The notes below the pieces were generated by a model, which did no database searches, had not been told where the DNA came from, and saw only the letters and a program-made list of their open reading frames with translations. Positions 1 through 8,366 of a stretch of DNA of 28,987 nt are shown piece by piece; the stretch's first letter is position 1, and each line of letters starts with the position of its first letter. Origin of the DNA: Catenibacterium sp. co_0103 (GTDB taxonomy: Bacteria; Bacillota_I; Bacilli_A; Erysipelotrichales; Coprobacillaceae); contig NZ_RCYB01000024.1 in assembly GCF_004168205.1 (NCBI RefSeq), forward strand, positions 1-28,987, written 5' to 3'. The translations under genes were made by a program, and so were the position numbers.

Positions 1-28
1 AAGAAATAAGGGGTGAGATTCACCCCTT
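1..28 (-). terminator. Rho-independent terminator of the GH32/lipoprotein operon
   Basis: A 9-bp perfect stem (AAGGGGTGA / TCACCCCTT, positions 8-28) has a 3-nt loop. On the minus strand it is followed by a T-rich tail (TTATTTCTT). It lies 45 bases past the stop of the lipoprotein gene, so it probably ends the four-gene operon that begins at 4310. Confidence 0.75.
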
Positions 29-72
29 ACTGCGTAATAATTAAAATTTAGGAAACCCCTAGTTATTTTAAA

Positions 73-696
73 TTACCCTGTTAAACAATCTGAATCAATA
101 ATCTGGAAGTTTGCACGATGAATATAAAGTGCTTTACCATCAATCATGAGTTTAGTCATCTTAGGAAGGTTTTCAGGAATTTCCCAATATACATCATCAC
201 CCTGATATGCCTTAATAGGCTGACCTAATTGAGACTTAACGACTACAACTCTTCTTTTACCAAACAAGTTCTTATACTTATTTAAGTAATTTGCGATAGC
301 TGTATTGGCTGTGATTCCGTCTGCAGTACTATTGATATGCTTCTTAGTAAAGTCTACTTCTGCATCTAATCCCTTCTGTTCAAAGATACATGTATCTCCA
401 CAGCTTTCTATTTCATTCCCATCAATTGTGATAGTAACAACTGAAGAAAGACTATATGTTTCTTTTACACTGCCATCAGAATTATATGATGATTCTTTTA
501 CTTTATTACCAGTGATTTTGATCTTCTGACCTTTTGTTTCAAATACTTTATTCCCATAATTATCATATGTATCAATTGTATAACCATTCCCAATCAAACT
601 ACCTTTAATGTCATTGAGCTTAGATTTGAAATAAGAACATCCACATAATGATAAACATACTAAAGTAACTGTAAAAATCTTCATTATTCTTTTCAT
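73..696 (-). CDS. Small secreted lipoprotein (DUF5052-like)
   Basis: The protein has 207 residues. A basic start, a hydrophobic stretch and a lipobox ending CLSLCGC predict lipidation on the second Cys and anchoring on the outer face of the membrane. The rest is beta-rich, with a Thr/Ser-rich middle (about residues 70-100) and two Cys in an ESCGDTC motif. From memory it resembles lipoproteins grouped as DUF5052; function is unknown. A GTG nine bases upstream is possible, but the ATG at 696 has a good AGGTGA site five bases before it. The stop of the upstream membrane protein gene lies one base before this start, so translation is probably coupled and the two proteins may work together at the cell surface. 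Confidence 0.75.
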   Translation of the reverse strand: MKRIMKIFTVTLVCLSLCGCSYFKSKLNDIKGSLIGNGYTIDTYDNYGNKVFETKGQKIKITGNKVKESSYNSDGSVKETYSLSSVVTITIDGNEIESCGDTCIFEQKGLDAEVDFTKKHINSTADGITANTAIANYLNKYKNLFGKRRVVVVKSQLGQPIKAYQGDDVYWEIPENLPKMTKLMIDGKALYIHRANFQIIDSDCLTG

Positions 697-697
697 T

Positions 698-2302
698 TTA
701 TTCACCTACACTCTTAATCACATTTACATCATTCATTTCAATATAACGAATATGAATTGTTTCACCTGCTTTTAAGAAAGCCAGTGTGTTTTCATTTTCT
801 GATGTAATGACTGCTTTGTATTTCTTACCTTCTGCATCTACGATAAATAGCTTAGATTTGCCATCTACATTAAGAATTTGTACATTTGCGATTGTGATAT
901 CCTTCTTCTTAGTTTCTGCATCAGACTCTTCTGTAATTGTTTGAGAAGAAAGGAAACTCTTCTTAAGGAGTTCTAGATTCTTAACTGAATCTGCAGAATA
1001 AACAGAGACCTTCTGATAGTCTTTCGCATCTACCATCGCATACTGTTTAATAAGTCCTCCACTATCTTTAAGTGAAATCAAATAAACAGGGTGACCACCT
1101 ACATTGACTAACAATGGGAATGTGGCATCATAACCATAGTTCTTGACTTCACCTTCTGCAGATTTCATTGCAGCTTTTTCATTCGCCCCAGAACAAGAGA
1201 AACGTAAAGTTTGATGAGTACGTAAGTTAGATAATACAAAGCCTAAGTTAGATGAATCTTTATTTGCAGAAGTAATACCACTATAGATCCAGATATCGCC
1301 ATCTTTTTCTAAATAGTTATAACCTTTAGATGTGACAGTGACATTCTTCTGTCCTAAGACAGAGTTAAAGAATCCATCCTGTAAGCTTCCGTTTTCATCT
1401 ATTTCAGTCATAATGAGTTCTTCTGGATATACACGATCCACCCATTTCGGTACTTTGTCTTTATCATATTTCTTAGATTTACCAGTAATTGGATCAAAGA
1501 GGACAGCACCAGTGACCTTCTTCTTATTGCTTACACCAAAGTAAGTATATGTTGTACATACATACCATGGATGTCCTTTTTCATCTACTTCAAATGAAGG
1601 AGAACCAAAGATGGATGTAGGGTAAGATAATTGTAGTTTACGATTTAAATTATGATTAAGAATGGCAGAAGGTACATATTTCATACCATTTAAACCTAAA
1701 TCCTTTAACTTAACGATTTCTGCCTTACCATTAGTAGAATTCACTGTAATATAAGCAGGAATACCATTCTTACTATTAGTAAGATATTTAAAGAAACTTG
1801 CATATTCAAGTGGAGTGACACGATAAACACTATTCTTATAAGAAATCTGTGTATAATCATCACTTACTTCAAACTGAGACACATATTCTGGAATCTCACC
1901 CATGACCTTGTCTCCAAGCTTTACAGTACTCTTACGGTCAATAATAGGTGTCTTAGAGAAGTCTACTTCATGTAATGTCTTATTATTAAACTTTACATTT
2001 TCTACTTCTATACGACTTGCATAACGTGATGCGTGGAAAATCTTACTTGTGAATAAATCAGTCACTAAAACACCTGCCACAATCAATGCCACTGCAGCAC
2101 CTAAATAACCTACCTTTTCAGGCTTAAATTTCTTACTAAGTAATGTGCTATAAGAAGTGGAAGCACCATAAATACATAATGCGACAATAATAAATATCCA
2201 GAATTCTATCGCATGAATATTTAATGCTGGTGTATAAAAATAATAAATTAGTAATACAAGAATAATAGACACCAACATAGACTTAAATTCTATTTTTTTC
2301 AT
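698..2302 (-). CDS. Membrane protein with large extracytoplasmic domain, unknown function
   Basis: The protein has 534 residues. Three hydrophobic helices lie at about residues 9-24, 31-48 and 66-82, followed by a soluble region of about 440 residues that should lie outside the cell. Inside that region, a stretch with GHPWYVCTTY and VTGAVLFDPITGK reads like a beta-strand repeat fold reminiscent of PepSY-type modules, but I cannot assign a family. The C-terminal ~60 residues look like a small OB-like beta domain after a charged, Glu/Lys-rich linker near residue 460. The start is supported by AAGGGGG upstream. It lies 24 bases after the GH32 gene and one base before the lipoprotein, in the same operon. 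No enzyme motif is visible. Confidence 0.7.
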   Translation of the reverse strand: MKKIEFKSMLVSIILVLLIYYFYTPALNIHAIEFWIFIIVALCIYGASTSYSTLLSKKFKPEKVGYLGAAVALIVAGVLVTDLFTSKIFHASRYASRIEVENVKFNNKTLHEVDFSKTPIIDRKSTVKLGDKVMGEIPEYVSQFEVSDDYTQISYKNSVYRVTPLEYASFFKYLTNSKNGIPAYITVNSTNGKAEIVKLKDLGLNGMKYVPSAILNHNLNRKLQLSYPTSIFGSPSFEVDEKGHPWYVCTTYTYFGVSNKKKVTGAVLFDPITGKSKKYDKDKVPKWVDRVYPEELIMTEIDENGSLQDGFFNSVLGQKNVTVTSKGYNYLEKDGDIWIYSGITSANKDSSNLGFVLSNLRTHQTLRFSCSGANEKAAMKSAEGEVKNYGYDATFPLLVNVGGHPVYLISLKDSGGLIKQYAMVDAKDYQKVSVYSADSVKNLELLKKSFLSSQTITEESDAETKKKDITIANVQILNVDGKSKLFIVDAEGKKYKAVITSENENTLAFLKAGETIHIRYIEMNDVNVIKSVGE

Positions 2303-2326
2303 ATATATTTTTCCCCCTTGGAAATA

Positions 2327-3589
2327 TCATTCGCTTAATGTTGTGATTCTACAAGTCATCTTTTTATTAAGTGAAAGCACTGGTGTGTCTTTAAAATAAA
2401 CTCTATCTGTAAAGACAAGTTCCCCACCATTTATAAATACTTCTACACTACTAGAATCAATCAATAGCTTCATAGACTGATATTCTTTAATAGTCCCTAC
2501 ACGTTCTGTCTGATTCATTACAGTTACTTTATGATTATTTACTGTAAGTGTATAGAGATTACTTAGATTGAGAGATAAACCATCACAAATATCTAAATCT
2601 ATTTCTACTTGTCTAGAAGGAAGTAGATAGTCTGTGACTTCTACTTTTTTAGATTCATATCTTAATAATGCAAGTTCTTCTACCGGCATCATATAGAGAT
2701 GATTATCATGAATAGTAAGTTCTCTAGGGAAGGTCATAGCCCCAGACCACCCTTCTTCTTTTTCAGGGAATTCACTATGCCACATATCCATCCAAGCCAT
2801 GAGTATACGTCTACCATCTGGTGCAAGCATTGTAGTCGCTGCATAGAAGTCATGACCATGATCTAATTCAATAAATGTATCTTTGATCTTATAGCCTGTT
2901 TGATGGTAGTTTCTGTATTTTTCACCATCTTCTTTAATACCTTGTGGTGACATAAGTAATACATTCACTCCATTAAGTCTAAATAAATCAGGACATTCCC
3001 ACATCTTCCCTTCATGATCAATGGTAGAAGCATGACCATATTCACCTAAATAATCCCAATTGATTAAATCATCTGATTGATAAATGAGTACATGTCCTCT
3101 TCCATCTTCCTTCTGACCACCAATAATCATCTTAAAATGATCATCTTCTCGCCATACTTTAGGATCACGGAAATGATATGTATTATCTACAGGTGGTTCA
3201 CTAATCACTGGATTATTTTCATATTTATAAAAATGAATACCATCTTCACTCCAGGCAATATTCACATTCTGATGGAATGTAATATGTTCAGGATCATCAT
3301 ATATATTACCTGTATAAATCAAATATAAACGATTGTTGTATTCTACTGCACTTCCTGAAAAACAACCATGAAGATCTTCTTTATCTCCTGGAATTAAGGC
3401 AATAGGTAAGTTCTCCCAGTGAACTAAATCCTTACTTCTTACATGGCCCCAATGCATAGGTCCCCATATAGGTTCATCTGGGTAGTATTGATAGAATAAG
3501 TGATAATATCCCTGAAAATAAGAAAAACCATTTGGATCATTGATCCAGCCATGTTCAGGACATACATGGTATTTTAAACGATATGTCAT
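2327..3589 (-). CDS. GH32 beta-fructosidase / sucrose-6-phosphate hydrolase-like
   Basis: This 420-residue intracellular enzyme (no signal peptide) should hydrolyse terminal beta-fructosyl bonds in sucrose, sucrose-6-phosphate or short fructans. All three GH32 hallmarks are present: WINDPNG (residues 15-21, nucleophile Asp18), FRDP (140-143, transition-state Asp142) and WECPD (197-201, acid/base Glu198). The N-terminal part forms the five-bladed propeller and the last ~110 residues a short beta-sandwich; the protein is about 60 residues shorter than classical SacA/ScrB. The start at 3589 is chosen because AAAGGAGAT precedes it; an in-frame ATG 22 codons upstream lies inside the regulator gene. 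It follows the GntR gene by one base. No sucrose PTS or permease is adjacent, so the substrate is not fixed by context. Confidence 0.88.
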   Translation of the reverse strand: MTYRLKYHVCPEHGWINDPNGFSYFQGYYHLFYQYYPDEPIWGPMHWGHVRSKDLVHWENLPIALIPGDKEDLHGCFSGSAVEYNNRLYLIYTGNIYDDPEHITFHQNVNIAWSEDGIHFYKYENNPVISEPPVDNTYHFRDPKVWREDDHFKMIIGGQKEDGRGHVLIYQSDDLINWDYLGEYGHASTIDHEGKMWECPDLFRLNGVNVLLMSPQGIKEDGEKYRNYHQTGYKIKDTFIELDHGHDFYAATTMLAPDGRRILMAWMDMWHSEFPEKEEGWSGAMTFPRELTIHDNHLYMMPVEELALLRYESKKVEVTDYLLPSRQVEIDLDICDGLSLNLSNLYTLTVNNHKVTVMNQTERVGTIKEYQSMKLLIDSSSVEVFINGGELVFTDRVYFKDTPVLSLNKKMTCRITTLSE

Positions 3590-3590
3590 A

Positions 3591-4310
3591 TTAATCTCCT
3601 TTGTGCTGATTAAGATGTAATGTGAACGTATTAATATCTCCTCTATAACGGGCAATAGAATATTCTATTGGATTCTTTTGTGTATCATAACCAATAGAGC
3701 GGAAATAGAATAGTGAGTCTCCCTCATCTATATCTAACATATCCGCAATAGTATCATCTGCGAGAGCTATTTCTAATGTACGATCAATTGTATTAATACT
3801 ATGCCCCTGTTTCTCAAAAACATCATAGAGCCTAATATGCGTAAAGTCAGTATCGAGTAAACCCGGAAATAAAGAAACAGGAATATAGGTTGTAATAAAG
3901 ACATTTGGATTATAATCTGTATAACGTAAACGAACAAGCTTATAGACTAAATCTTTTTCATGAATCTGTAAAGATTTCGCAATCTCTTTAGATGCTTCTT
4001 CCATTTTAAATGTAATCACCTGTGTTTTAGATACAACACCATGTCTTTTCATCTGTGTATCAAAGCTTGATATTGATTGAGTAAAATCTTGAATTACTTT
4101 AGGTGCACATACAATCGTACCACGTTTCTTTTTCTTTTCTAAATAACCTGCATCTACTAAGATTTGCACAGCTTTTCTAATCGTTGGACGACTCACATTG
4201 TATAAATCAGAAAGTTCATGTTCTGTAGGAATAATAGTTCCTTCTGAATATTCACCCGATGTAATTTTATCTAATAAGTCTTTCTTTACATCTAAATATA
4301 AAGCGCTCAT
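3591..4310 (-). CDS. GntR-family regulator (HutC/UTRA type)
   Basis: The protein has 239 residues. Residues 1-70 are a GntR winged helix-turn-helix (IPTEHELSDLYNVSRPTIRKA), followed by a UTRA effector domain (about 85-232) of the type that binds sugar phosphates or other small metabolites. It is the first gene of the operon and directly precedes the GH32 gene (one base between stop and start), so it probably controls its own operon in response to a fructoside or its phosphate. GGAGGG lies seven to eight bases before the ATG. It is divergent from deoC, with 118 bases between the starts, and could control both directions. Confidence 0.88.
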   Translation of the reverse strand: MSALYLDVKKDLLDKITSGEYSEGTIIPTEHELSDLYNVSRPTIRKAVQILVDAGYLEKKKKRGTIVCAPKVIQDFTQSISSFDTQMKRHGVVSKTQVITFKMEEASKEIAKSLQIHEKDLVYKLVRLRYTDYNPNVFITTYIPVSLFPGLLDTDFTHIRLYDVFEKQGHSINTIDRTLEIALADDTIADMLDIDEGDSLFYFRSIGYDTQKNPIEYSIARYRGDINTFTLHLNQHKGD

Positions 4311-4370
4311 AAGAGTCCCTCCTCTCTATATATACTATTTTATCACACAAAAAACACAAGTGATATATTT

Positions 4371-4410
4371 ACATAATGTTGACATAATAAAGTTATAATG
4401 TTAGCATATA
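4371..4410 (+). promoter_or_regulatory. Divergent GntR/deoC control region with dyad
   Basis: This stretch holds a TTGACA (4379-4384), a TATAAT (4394-4399) and an imperfect dyad at 4382-4401 (ACATAATAAA / GTTATAATGT, 8 of 10 bases matching). The two hexamers are too close (9 bases) to form one promoter, so the exact deoC -35/-10 pair is unsettled: either TATAAT with a weak -35 further up, or TTGACA with a weak -10 in the ATATAT run. The dyad over the TATAAT is a reasonable site for the divergent GntR protein. Confidence 0.4.
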
Positions 4411-4428
4411 TGTAAAGGAGAGATGATT

Positions 4429-5130
4429 ATGAAAGAATATACTATTGATGATTTAGCACAGATGATTGATCATACTAATCTTCATACTGATGCTTCTAGT
4501 AAAGATATGGAAAAACTATGTAATGAGGCTAAGGATTATCATTTTAAAATGGTTGCCATCAATCAGGTACAGTCTCATTTATGTGCAGAACTACTAAAGG
4601 GTACTGATATTCATGTAGGAGCTGCCATCTCATTTCCTTTAGGACAAACTACTATTGCCTCAAAGGTATTTGATACAAATAATGCGATTGAAGAAGGCGC
4701 AACTGAGATTGATTATGTGATTAATCAAACAGAAGTTAAGAATAAGAACTGGGATTATATTAAAGATGAAATGACACAGATTGTAGCTGCATGTCATGCT
4801 CACAATATTCCTTGTAAAGTAATCTTTGAAAACTGTTATCTTACTGATGAAGAAAAAATTATGCTATGTGAAATTGCGAAAGAAGTTAAACCTGATTTTA
4901 TTAAAACTTCTACTGGTTTTGGAACAGGTGGTGCAACATTTGAAGATGTCGCATTAATGAAGAAATATGTGGGTGATGATGTAGAAGTAAAAGCTGCAGG
5001 TGGTATTAGAGATGCAAATACTTTTATTAAAATGATTCAAAATGGAGCAACACGTATTGGTACGAGTGCAGGAGTCTCTATTATTGAAGAATTAAAGAAA
5101 AAAGCTGTAGATGGTATTATTAAGATTTAA
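4429..5130 (+). CDS. deoC: Deoxyribose-phosphate aldolase (DERA-like)
   Basis: This 233-residue TIM-barrel class I aldolase should cleave 2-deoxyribose-5-phosphate to glyceraldehyde-3-phosphate and acetaldehyde in the cytoplasm. Motifs are IDHTNL (13-18), EIDYVIN with Asp95, FIKTSTGFG with Schiff-base Lys159, and VKAAGGIRD with Lys188. The start is the second ATG: AAGGAG lies eight bases before 4429 but only two before the first ATG at 4423. The family motif VCVNP is replaced by VAINQ (residues 42-46), so the usual Cys is Ala and the Pro is Gln. No deoxynucleoside genes (deoA, deoB, pdp) are nearby, so it may serve a related aldolase reaction. A terminator follows directly. Confidence 0.88.
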   Translation: MKEYTIDDLAQMIDHTNLHTDASSKDMEKLCNEAKDYHFKMVAINQVQSHLCAELLKGTDIHVGAAISFPLGQTTIASKVFDTNNAIEEGATEIDYVINQTEVKNKNWDYIKDEMTQIVAACHAHNIPCKVIFENCYLTDEEKIMLCEIAKEVKPDFIKTSTGFGTGGATFEDVALMKKYVGDDVEVKAAGGIRDANTFIKMIQNGATRIGTSAGVSIIEELKKKAVDGIIKI

Positions 5131-5152
5131 AAAGGTCATAAGACCTTTTTTT
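5129..5152 (+). terminator. Rho-independent terminator of deoC
   Basis: AAAGGTC-ATAA-GACCTTT forms a 7-bp stem followed by a run of seven T (5146-5152). It begins at the deoC stop. A TATAAT at 5157-5162, just after it, may be the -10 of the next gene; no good -35 is seen. Confidence 0.85.
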
Positions 5153-5182
5153 CGTATATAATAGTGTCAAGGAGGTTTTTTT

Positions 5183-5944
5183 ATGGGATTCCAAATTTTT
5201 AATTTTGAAGATAATAGTAATGTTTCTGTAGTAAGTCGTAAAGGGATTTTTAAAGTCATTCAATATGATAAGGATTTAAGCTGTACTGCAGAGGATGCAC
5301 AAACTAAGTTCTATATGAGTCAGATGAATGTAAAGAAAAGACAACTAATGATTACTTTAAATGATGAAAGTGTCAATATACAGCCAGGGGGAATGCAATG
5401 GTATGTGGGTAATGTACATCAGACAACAGGTTTAAAGGGTATTGGAGATACAATTAAAAAGTTCTTTAATGCACAGGTCACTGGTGAATCCACTATTAAG
5501 CCACAATATGTTGGTACAGGTGTAATAGTCACAGAACCAAGTTATAAACATTATATTATTGAAGATCTAGATGATTGGAATGGAGCGATGTGTGTAGAGG
5601 ATGGTTTATATTGTGCATCTGAAACCAAAGTCAGCTTAAGTTCATCTATGATTAAAAGTGTATCAGGACAAACTATTGGTGAAGAAGGATTATTTAATCT
5701 ATGTCTTAAGGGTTCTGGTAAAGTAGTCTTAGAATGTGATGTACCACAAGAAGAACTTATTACAATAGATTTACATAACGATACGTTAAAGATTGACGGT
5801 TCATTCGCCATTGCTTGGAGTGAAAACCTTGACTTTACAGTAGAAAGAAGCGGTAAAACACTCATTGGTTCAGCTATGAGTGGTGAAGGTTTAGTTAATG
5901 TTTATCGTGGTACAGGAAGAGTATTAATCAAACCACAGATTTAA
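5183..5944 (+). CDS. AIM24 family protein
   Basis: This 253-residue soluble protein is of the AIM24 (former DUF124) family, whose TRAP-like double beta-roll fold is common in Firmicutes. Family features include the early Gly/Gln-rich strand with NIQPGGMQWYVG (about 73-84), the repeated beta-strand pattern through the middle, and the final GLVNVYRGTGRVLI motif (about 235-248). The bacterial role is not established. AAGGAGG lies seven bases before the ATG. It stands alone between two terminators, with a TATAAT about 20 bases upstream, so it is probably a single-gene unit. Confidence 0.82.
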   Translation: MGFQIFNFEDNSNVSVVSRKGIFKVIQYDKDLSCTAEDAQTKFYMSQMNVKKRQLMITLNDESVNIQPGGMQWYVGNVHQTTGLKGIGDTIKKFFNAQVTGESTIKPQYVGTGVIVTEPSYKHYIIEDLDDWNGAMCVEDGLYCASETKVSLSSSMIKSVSGQTIGEEGLFNLCLKGSGKVVLECDVPQEELITIDLHNDTLKIDGSFAIAWSENLDFTVERSGKTLIGSAMSGEGLVNVYRGTGRVLIKPQI

Positions 5945-5970
5945 AAACATCCACTACTCGTGGATGTTTT
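5944..5970. terminator. Bidirectional terminator between AIM24 and XRE genes
   Basis: AAAACATCCAC-TACTC-GTGGATGTTTT is an 11-bp perfect stem with T runs on both strands. It serves the plus-strand AIM24 gene and the minus-strand XRE gene. The TAG stop of the XRE gene (5954-5956) lies at the foot of the loop. Confidence 0.85.
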
Positions 5971-6265
5971 CATTATGTGCATAATCTTCTATAAGATATT
6001 CTGAAAGCAACATATAGATATCTCTCATACAGTTCTTTGGTACACGCGATATATTCATCACCTTCATCTCTTTACCATATAAAATATAATTCGCATCTGT
6101 ACAATAGATTTCTACTAGTCTTGCAAGAGTAGTTGAAGATGGTACACATGCATCATTTTCATACTTTCCTATAGTTGTACGATCTAAATCAATACGTCTT
6201 GCCACTTCTTCCTGTGAATATCCTATTTTATTTCTTGCTTCTCTTAATCTTTCTCCCATTGACAT
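5954..6265 (-). CDS. XRE-family HTH regulator
   Basis: The protein has 103 residues. An N-terminal Cro/CI-type helix-turn-helix (about residues 5-58) includes GYSQEEVARRIDLDRTTIGKYE; a ~40-residue C-terminal tail probably dimerises. AGAGGT lies eight bases before the ATG at 6265. It is convergent with the AIM24 gene and divergent from the LytTR gene. A CTATGC/GCATAG palindrome touches its ribosome site, which suggests autoregulation. No toxin partner is adjacent. Targets are unknown. Confidence 0.82.
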   Translation of the reverse strand: MSMGERLREARNKIGYSQEEVARRIDLDRTTIGKYENDACVPSSTTLARLVEIYCTDANYILYGKEMKVMNISRVPKNCMRDIYMLLSEYLIEDYAHNENIHE

Positions 6266-6277
6266 ATCTATTTACCT

Positions 6278-6294
6278 CTATGCCTTAAGCATAG
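6278..6294 (-). promoter_or_regulatory. Palindrome CTATGC-N5-GCATAG upstream of XRE gene
   Basis: A perfect 6+6 dyad with a 5-base centre touches the edge of the XRE ribosome-binding site. Size and position suit an operator for a small Cro-like repressor, most simply the XRE protein itself. This is inferred from position only. Confidence 0.45.
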
Positions 6295-6303
6295 AAATAA
6301 ATA

Positions 6304-6326
6304 TGAGCGTATGGCGCTCATGAGCG
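6304..6326. repeat. TGAGCG / CGCTCA repeat cluster
   Basis: Three copies of the hexamer TGAGCG occur in alternating orientation: 6304-6309 (+), 6315-6320 (-) and 6321-6326 (+). The last two form the perfect 12-bp palindrome CGCTCATGAGCG. A fourth copy (CGCTCA, 6444-6449) abuts the leader terminator of the LytTR gene. They could be protein-binding sites or could pair in RNA. Confidence 0.45.
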
Positions 6327-6448
6327 TAAAATTCTCATTTTACTATCTTTCATGACATTATTTTTCGTTTCATGATACATGTTATGTCATATAGTGAGTT
6401 ATTCATGTATTGTGTTCACGGAAGCTATAACAGTGTGTTTACACGCTC

Positions 6449-6473
6449 AAGGACTATTAGTAGTCCTTTTTTT
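6449..6473 (+). terminator. Leader terminator in front of the LytTR gene
   Basis: AAGGACTA-TTAG-TAGTCCTT is an 8-bp stem followed by seven T. It lies 23 bases upstream of the LytTR start codon and its AGGTGG site, with no plus-strand gene before it for 480 bases. It therefore either ends a short untranslated RNA starting in 6330-6440 or works as an attenuator for the LytTR gene. Confidence 0.7.
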
Positions 6474-6495
6474 ATTTAATAGGTGGTGGGATCTC

Positions 6496-7119
6496 ATGAT
6501 TATTTCTATAGTACATTCAAATTCTCATATAACAGAAACAATAACCAATATACTTGATTATCATCTACATCATCCTTATACAATATCTAACACTCTTATT
6601 CCTGCAGATTTGTGTTTTACTGATACACTTGAAGATATACCAAGAATAAGAAATATAAATAAAAAGGCTTTTATTGTGATAGTTACCAATCACCCATTAG
6701 GTCCTGAAACTGTCATCTATCAGCCTTTTTACTATATATTTGAAAATAGTCTAGAAAAAGATATTCCTTTCATATTATGCACATTCTTTCATTCTCGTGA
6801 TTATTATCATTTCAAGTATAATTACCAGGATATTTCTATTCCTATTAATCATATTATCTACATACATACACATGAACATCTCACTACAATATATACAAAA
6901 GAAAAGAACTATCATCTCTATAAACCTTTAAAGGTGATATTAAAAGAGATTGGTTCTAAACAGATTGTACAAATTAATAAGAATACATGTGTAAATACAC
7001 GTTATATTACTAAAATTAATCAATTAGATATCTATCTTAATCTAGAGATATTTAAGCTAAGCTATAAATATAAAAATAAATTTTATGAAGCATTAAAAAA
7101 GAAGTCCGAAGACTTCTAA
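6496..7119 (+). CDS. LytTR-domain transcription regulator with degenerate receiver-like N-terminus
   Basis: The protein has 207 residues. The C-terminal ~95 residues (from about IPINHIIYIHTHEHLTTIYT) match a LytTR DNA-binding domain, including INKNTCVNTRYITKI, the usual 'KS-hxVN-xxxI' segment. The first ~110 residues have the size and strand pattern of a receiver, but no clear phosphoacceptor Asp pocket. No histidine kinase is adjacent. AGGTGG lies nine bases before the ATG; an upstream in-frame ATG (6379) is rejected because it has no ribosome site and would read through the leader terminator. The stop overlaps that of the convergent methyltransferase gene by four bases. Targets are unknown. 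Confidence 0.72.
   Translation: MIISIVHSNSHITETITNILDYHLHHPYTISNTLIPADLCFTDTLEDIPRIRNINKKAFIVIVTNHPLGPETVIYQPFYYIFENSLEKDIPFILCTFFHSRDYYHFKYNYQDISIPINHIIYIHTHEHLTTIYTKEKNYHLYKPLKVILKEIGSKQIVQINKNTCVNTRYITKINQLDIYLNLEIFKLSYKYKNKFYEALKKKSEDF
7095..7117 (-). terminator. Terminator of the rRNA methyltransferase gene
   Basis: On the minus strand AGAAGTC-TTCG-GACTTCT is followed by six T, a stable UUCG tetraloop hairpin. It lies entirely inside the last codons of the convergent LytTR gene and includes the end of the methyltransferase gene. Confidence 0.8.
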
Positions 7120-8318
7120 ATAATCTGGAAGATATAGAATTTTAAGTAAGATGTTTCTTCCATAGTCCAAAGAATTGGATGATCGGCATTCTGTTGAGTC
7201 ACTGATACTTGTTTTAGAGTCACTCCACATTCTTTTGCGGATTCTCTTAACATCTGTTCAAAGAGTGCAGTTTCCATAAAACGTGAACAGCTGCATGTAA
7301 TTAAATATCCACCCTGTCTTAAAAGCTTCATAGCTTTCATATTAATATTTTTATAGCCAGTATAAGCATGGTTGACAGTTCTTCTTGATTTAGTAAATGC
7401 AGGTGGATCTAAGACAATAATATCATACTGTCCCTGGTGACATTTATCTAAGTAATCAAAGACATCATCCTGTACAAAAGACATTCTTTCTTCTAAGTGG
7501 TTCATCTTTGCATTCGCAAGACCTTGATCTAAAGCTGTCTGAGAAACATCTACAGCAGTGACATATTTAGCCCCTCCAAAAGCTGCATTTAATGCGAAAC
7601 CACCTGTATGACTAAAACAGTCTAATACTGTCTTACCTGCAGACATGTTTCTAAGTAATACTCTATTAGATTTCTGATCTAAGAAGTAACCAGTCTTCTG
7701 ACCATTTTCTACATCTACATTAAGTTTCAAACCATTTTCATTAATAACTGTTGTAGTAGGTAATGTGCTTGGTTTCCAGAATCCTTTATAGAGTTCTAAA
7801 CCTTCCTTCGCACGTACTTTAACATCATTTCTTTCATAGATGGCAGATACATTCTGACCATCTTCTTTTAATACTTCTAATAATAATTCATAAATCATAT
7901 CCTTGATTAAATCTAAACCATAAGATGTAATCTGAGTCACAATGATTTCATTATAACGGTCTGCAGTTAAGCCTGGTAAGCCATCAGCTTCACCAAATAC
8001 AAGACGACAATTAGTTAAGTTATCTTTTTCTACTGTCTTTCTAAAATCATAGGCAAACTGAATTTTCTTTTTAAAGAATTCTCTATCAATCACTTCATTT
8101 TGATTTTTAGTTAAGATACGTACTGTAATATGACTTTCTTTAGAAAGAAAACCTGTACCTAAATAACGTCCTTGAGTCGTCATAATATCTACTAAAGAAC
8201 CATTCTCAATAGAATCATCTAGACTACCTAGATTATTCTTATACATCCACATCTGCCCTTTATCGAGCCATTTTTCTCCTTCAGGAGTAATAATAATACT
8301 TGGATAATTTCTTTTCAT
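7116..8318 (-). CDS. RlmI-like class I SAM-dependent 23S rRNA methyltransferase
   Basis: This 400-residue cytoplasmic enzyme is of the RlmI/YwbD group, whose E. coli member makes m5C1962 in 23S rRNA. Domains are an N-terminal PUA RNA-binding domain (about 1-80), a linking EEHEE-like region, and a Rossmann methyltransferase domain from about residue 190. SAM motif I is VLDCFSHTGGFALNAA, motif II is VTAVDVSQ, motif IV is VLDPPAFTKS, and motif VI is LITCSCS with the catalytic-type Cys residues. GAGGTG lies before the ATG at 8318. It is a single gene between two terminators. Specificity for C1962 is inferred from the family. Confidence 0.88.
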   Translation of the reverse strand: MKRNYPSIIITPEGEKWLDKGQMWMYKNNLGSLDDSIENGSLVDIMTTQGRYLGTGFLSKESHITVRILTKNQNEVIDREFFKKKIQFAYDFRKTVEKDNLTNCRLVFGEADGLPGLTADRYNEIIVTQITSYGLDLIKDMIYELLLEVLKEDGQNVSAIYERNDVKVRAKEGLELYKGFWKPSTLPTTTVINENGLKLNVDVENGQKTGYFLDQKSNRVLLRNMSAGKTVLDCFSHTGGFALNAAFGGAKYVTAVDVSQTALDQGLANAKMNHLEERMSFVQDDVFDYLDKCHQGQYDIIVLDPPAFTKSRRTVNHAYTGYKNINMKAMKLLRQGGYLITCSCSRFMETALFEQMLRESAKECGVTLKQVSVTQQNADHPILWTMEETSYLKFYIFQII

Positions 8319-8366
8319 TTTCTACACCTCGTAAATAAAATAAAGTATATATGAAATAAAATCAAC

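Noticed and set aside
6379..6495. In-frame N-terminal extension of the LytTR protein from an ATG at 6379
   Set aside because: It has no ribosome site, is Cys/Trp-rich unlike the rest, and would read through a terminator; the ATG at 6496 has AGGTGG.
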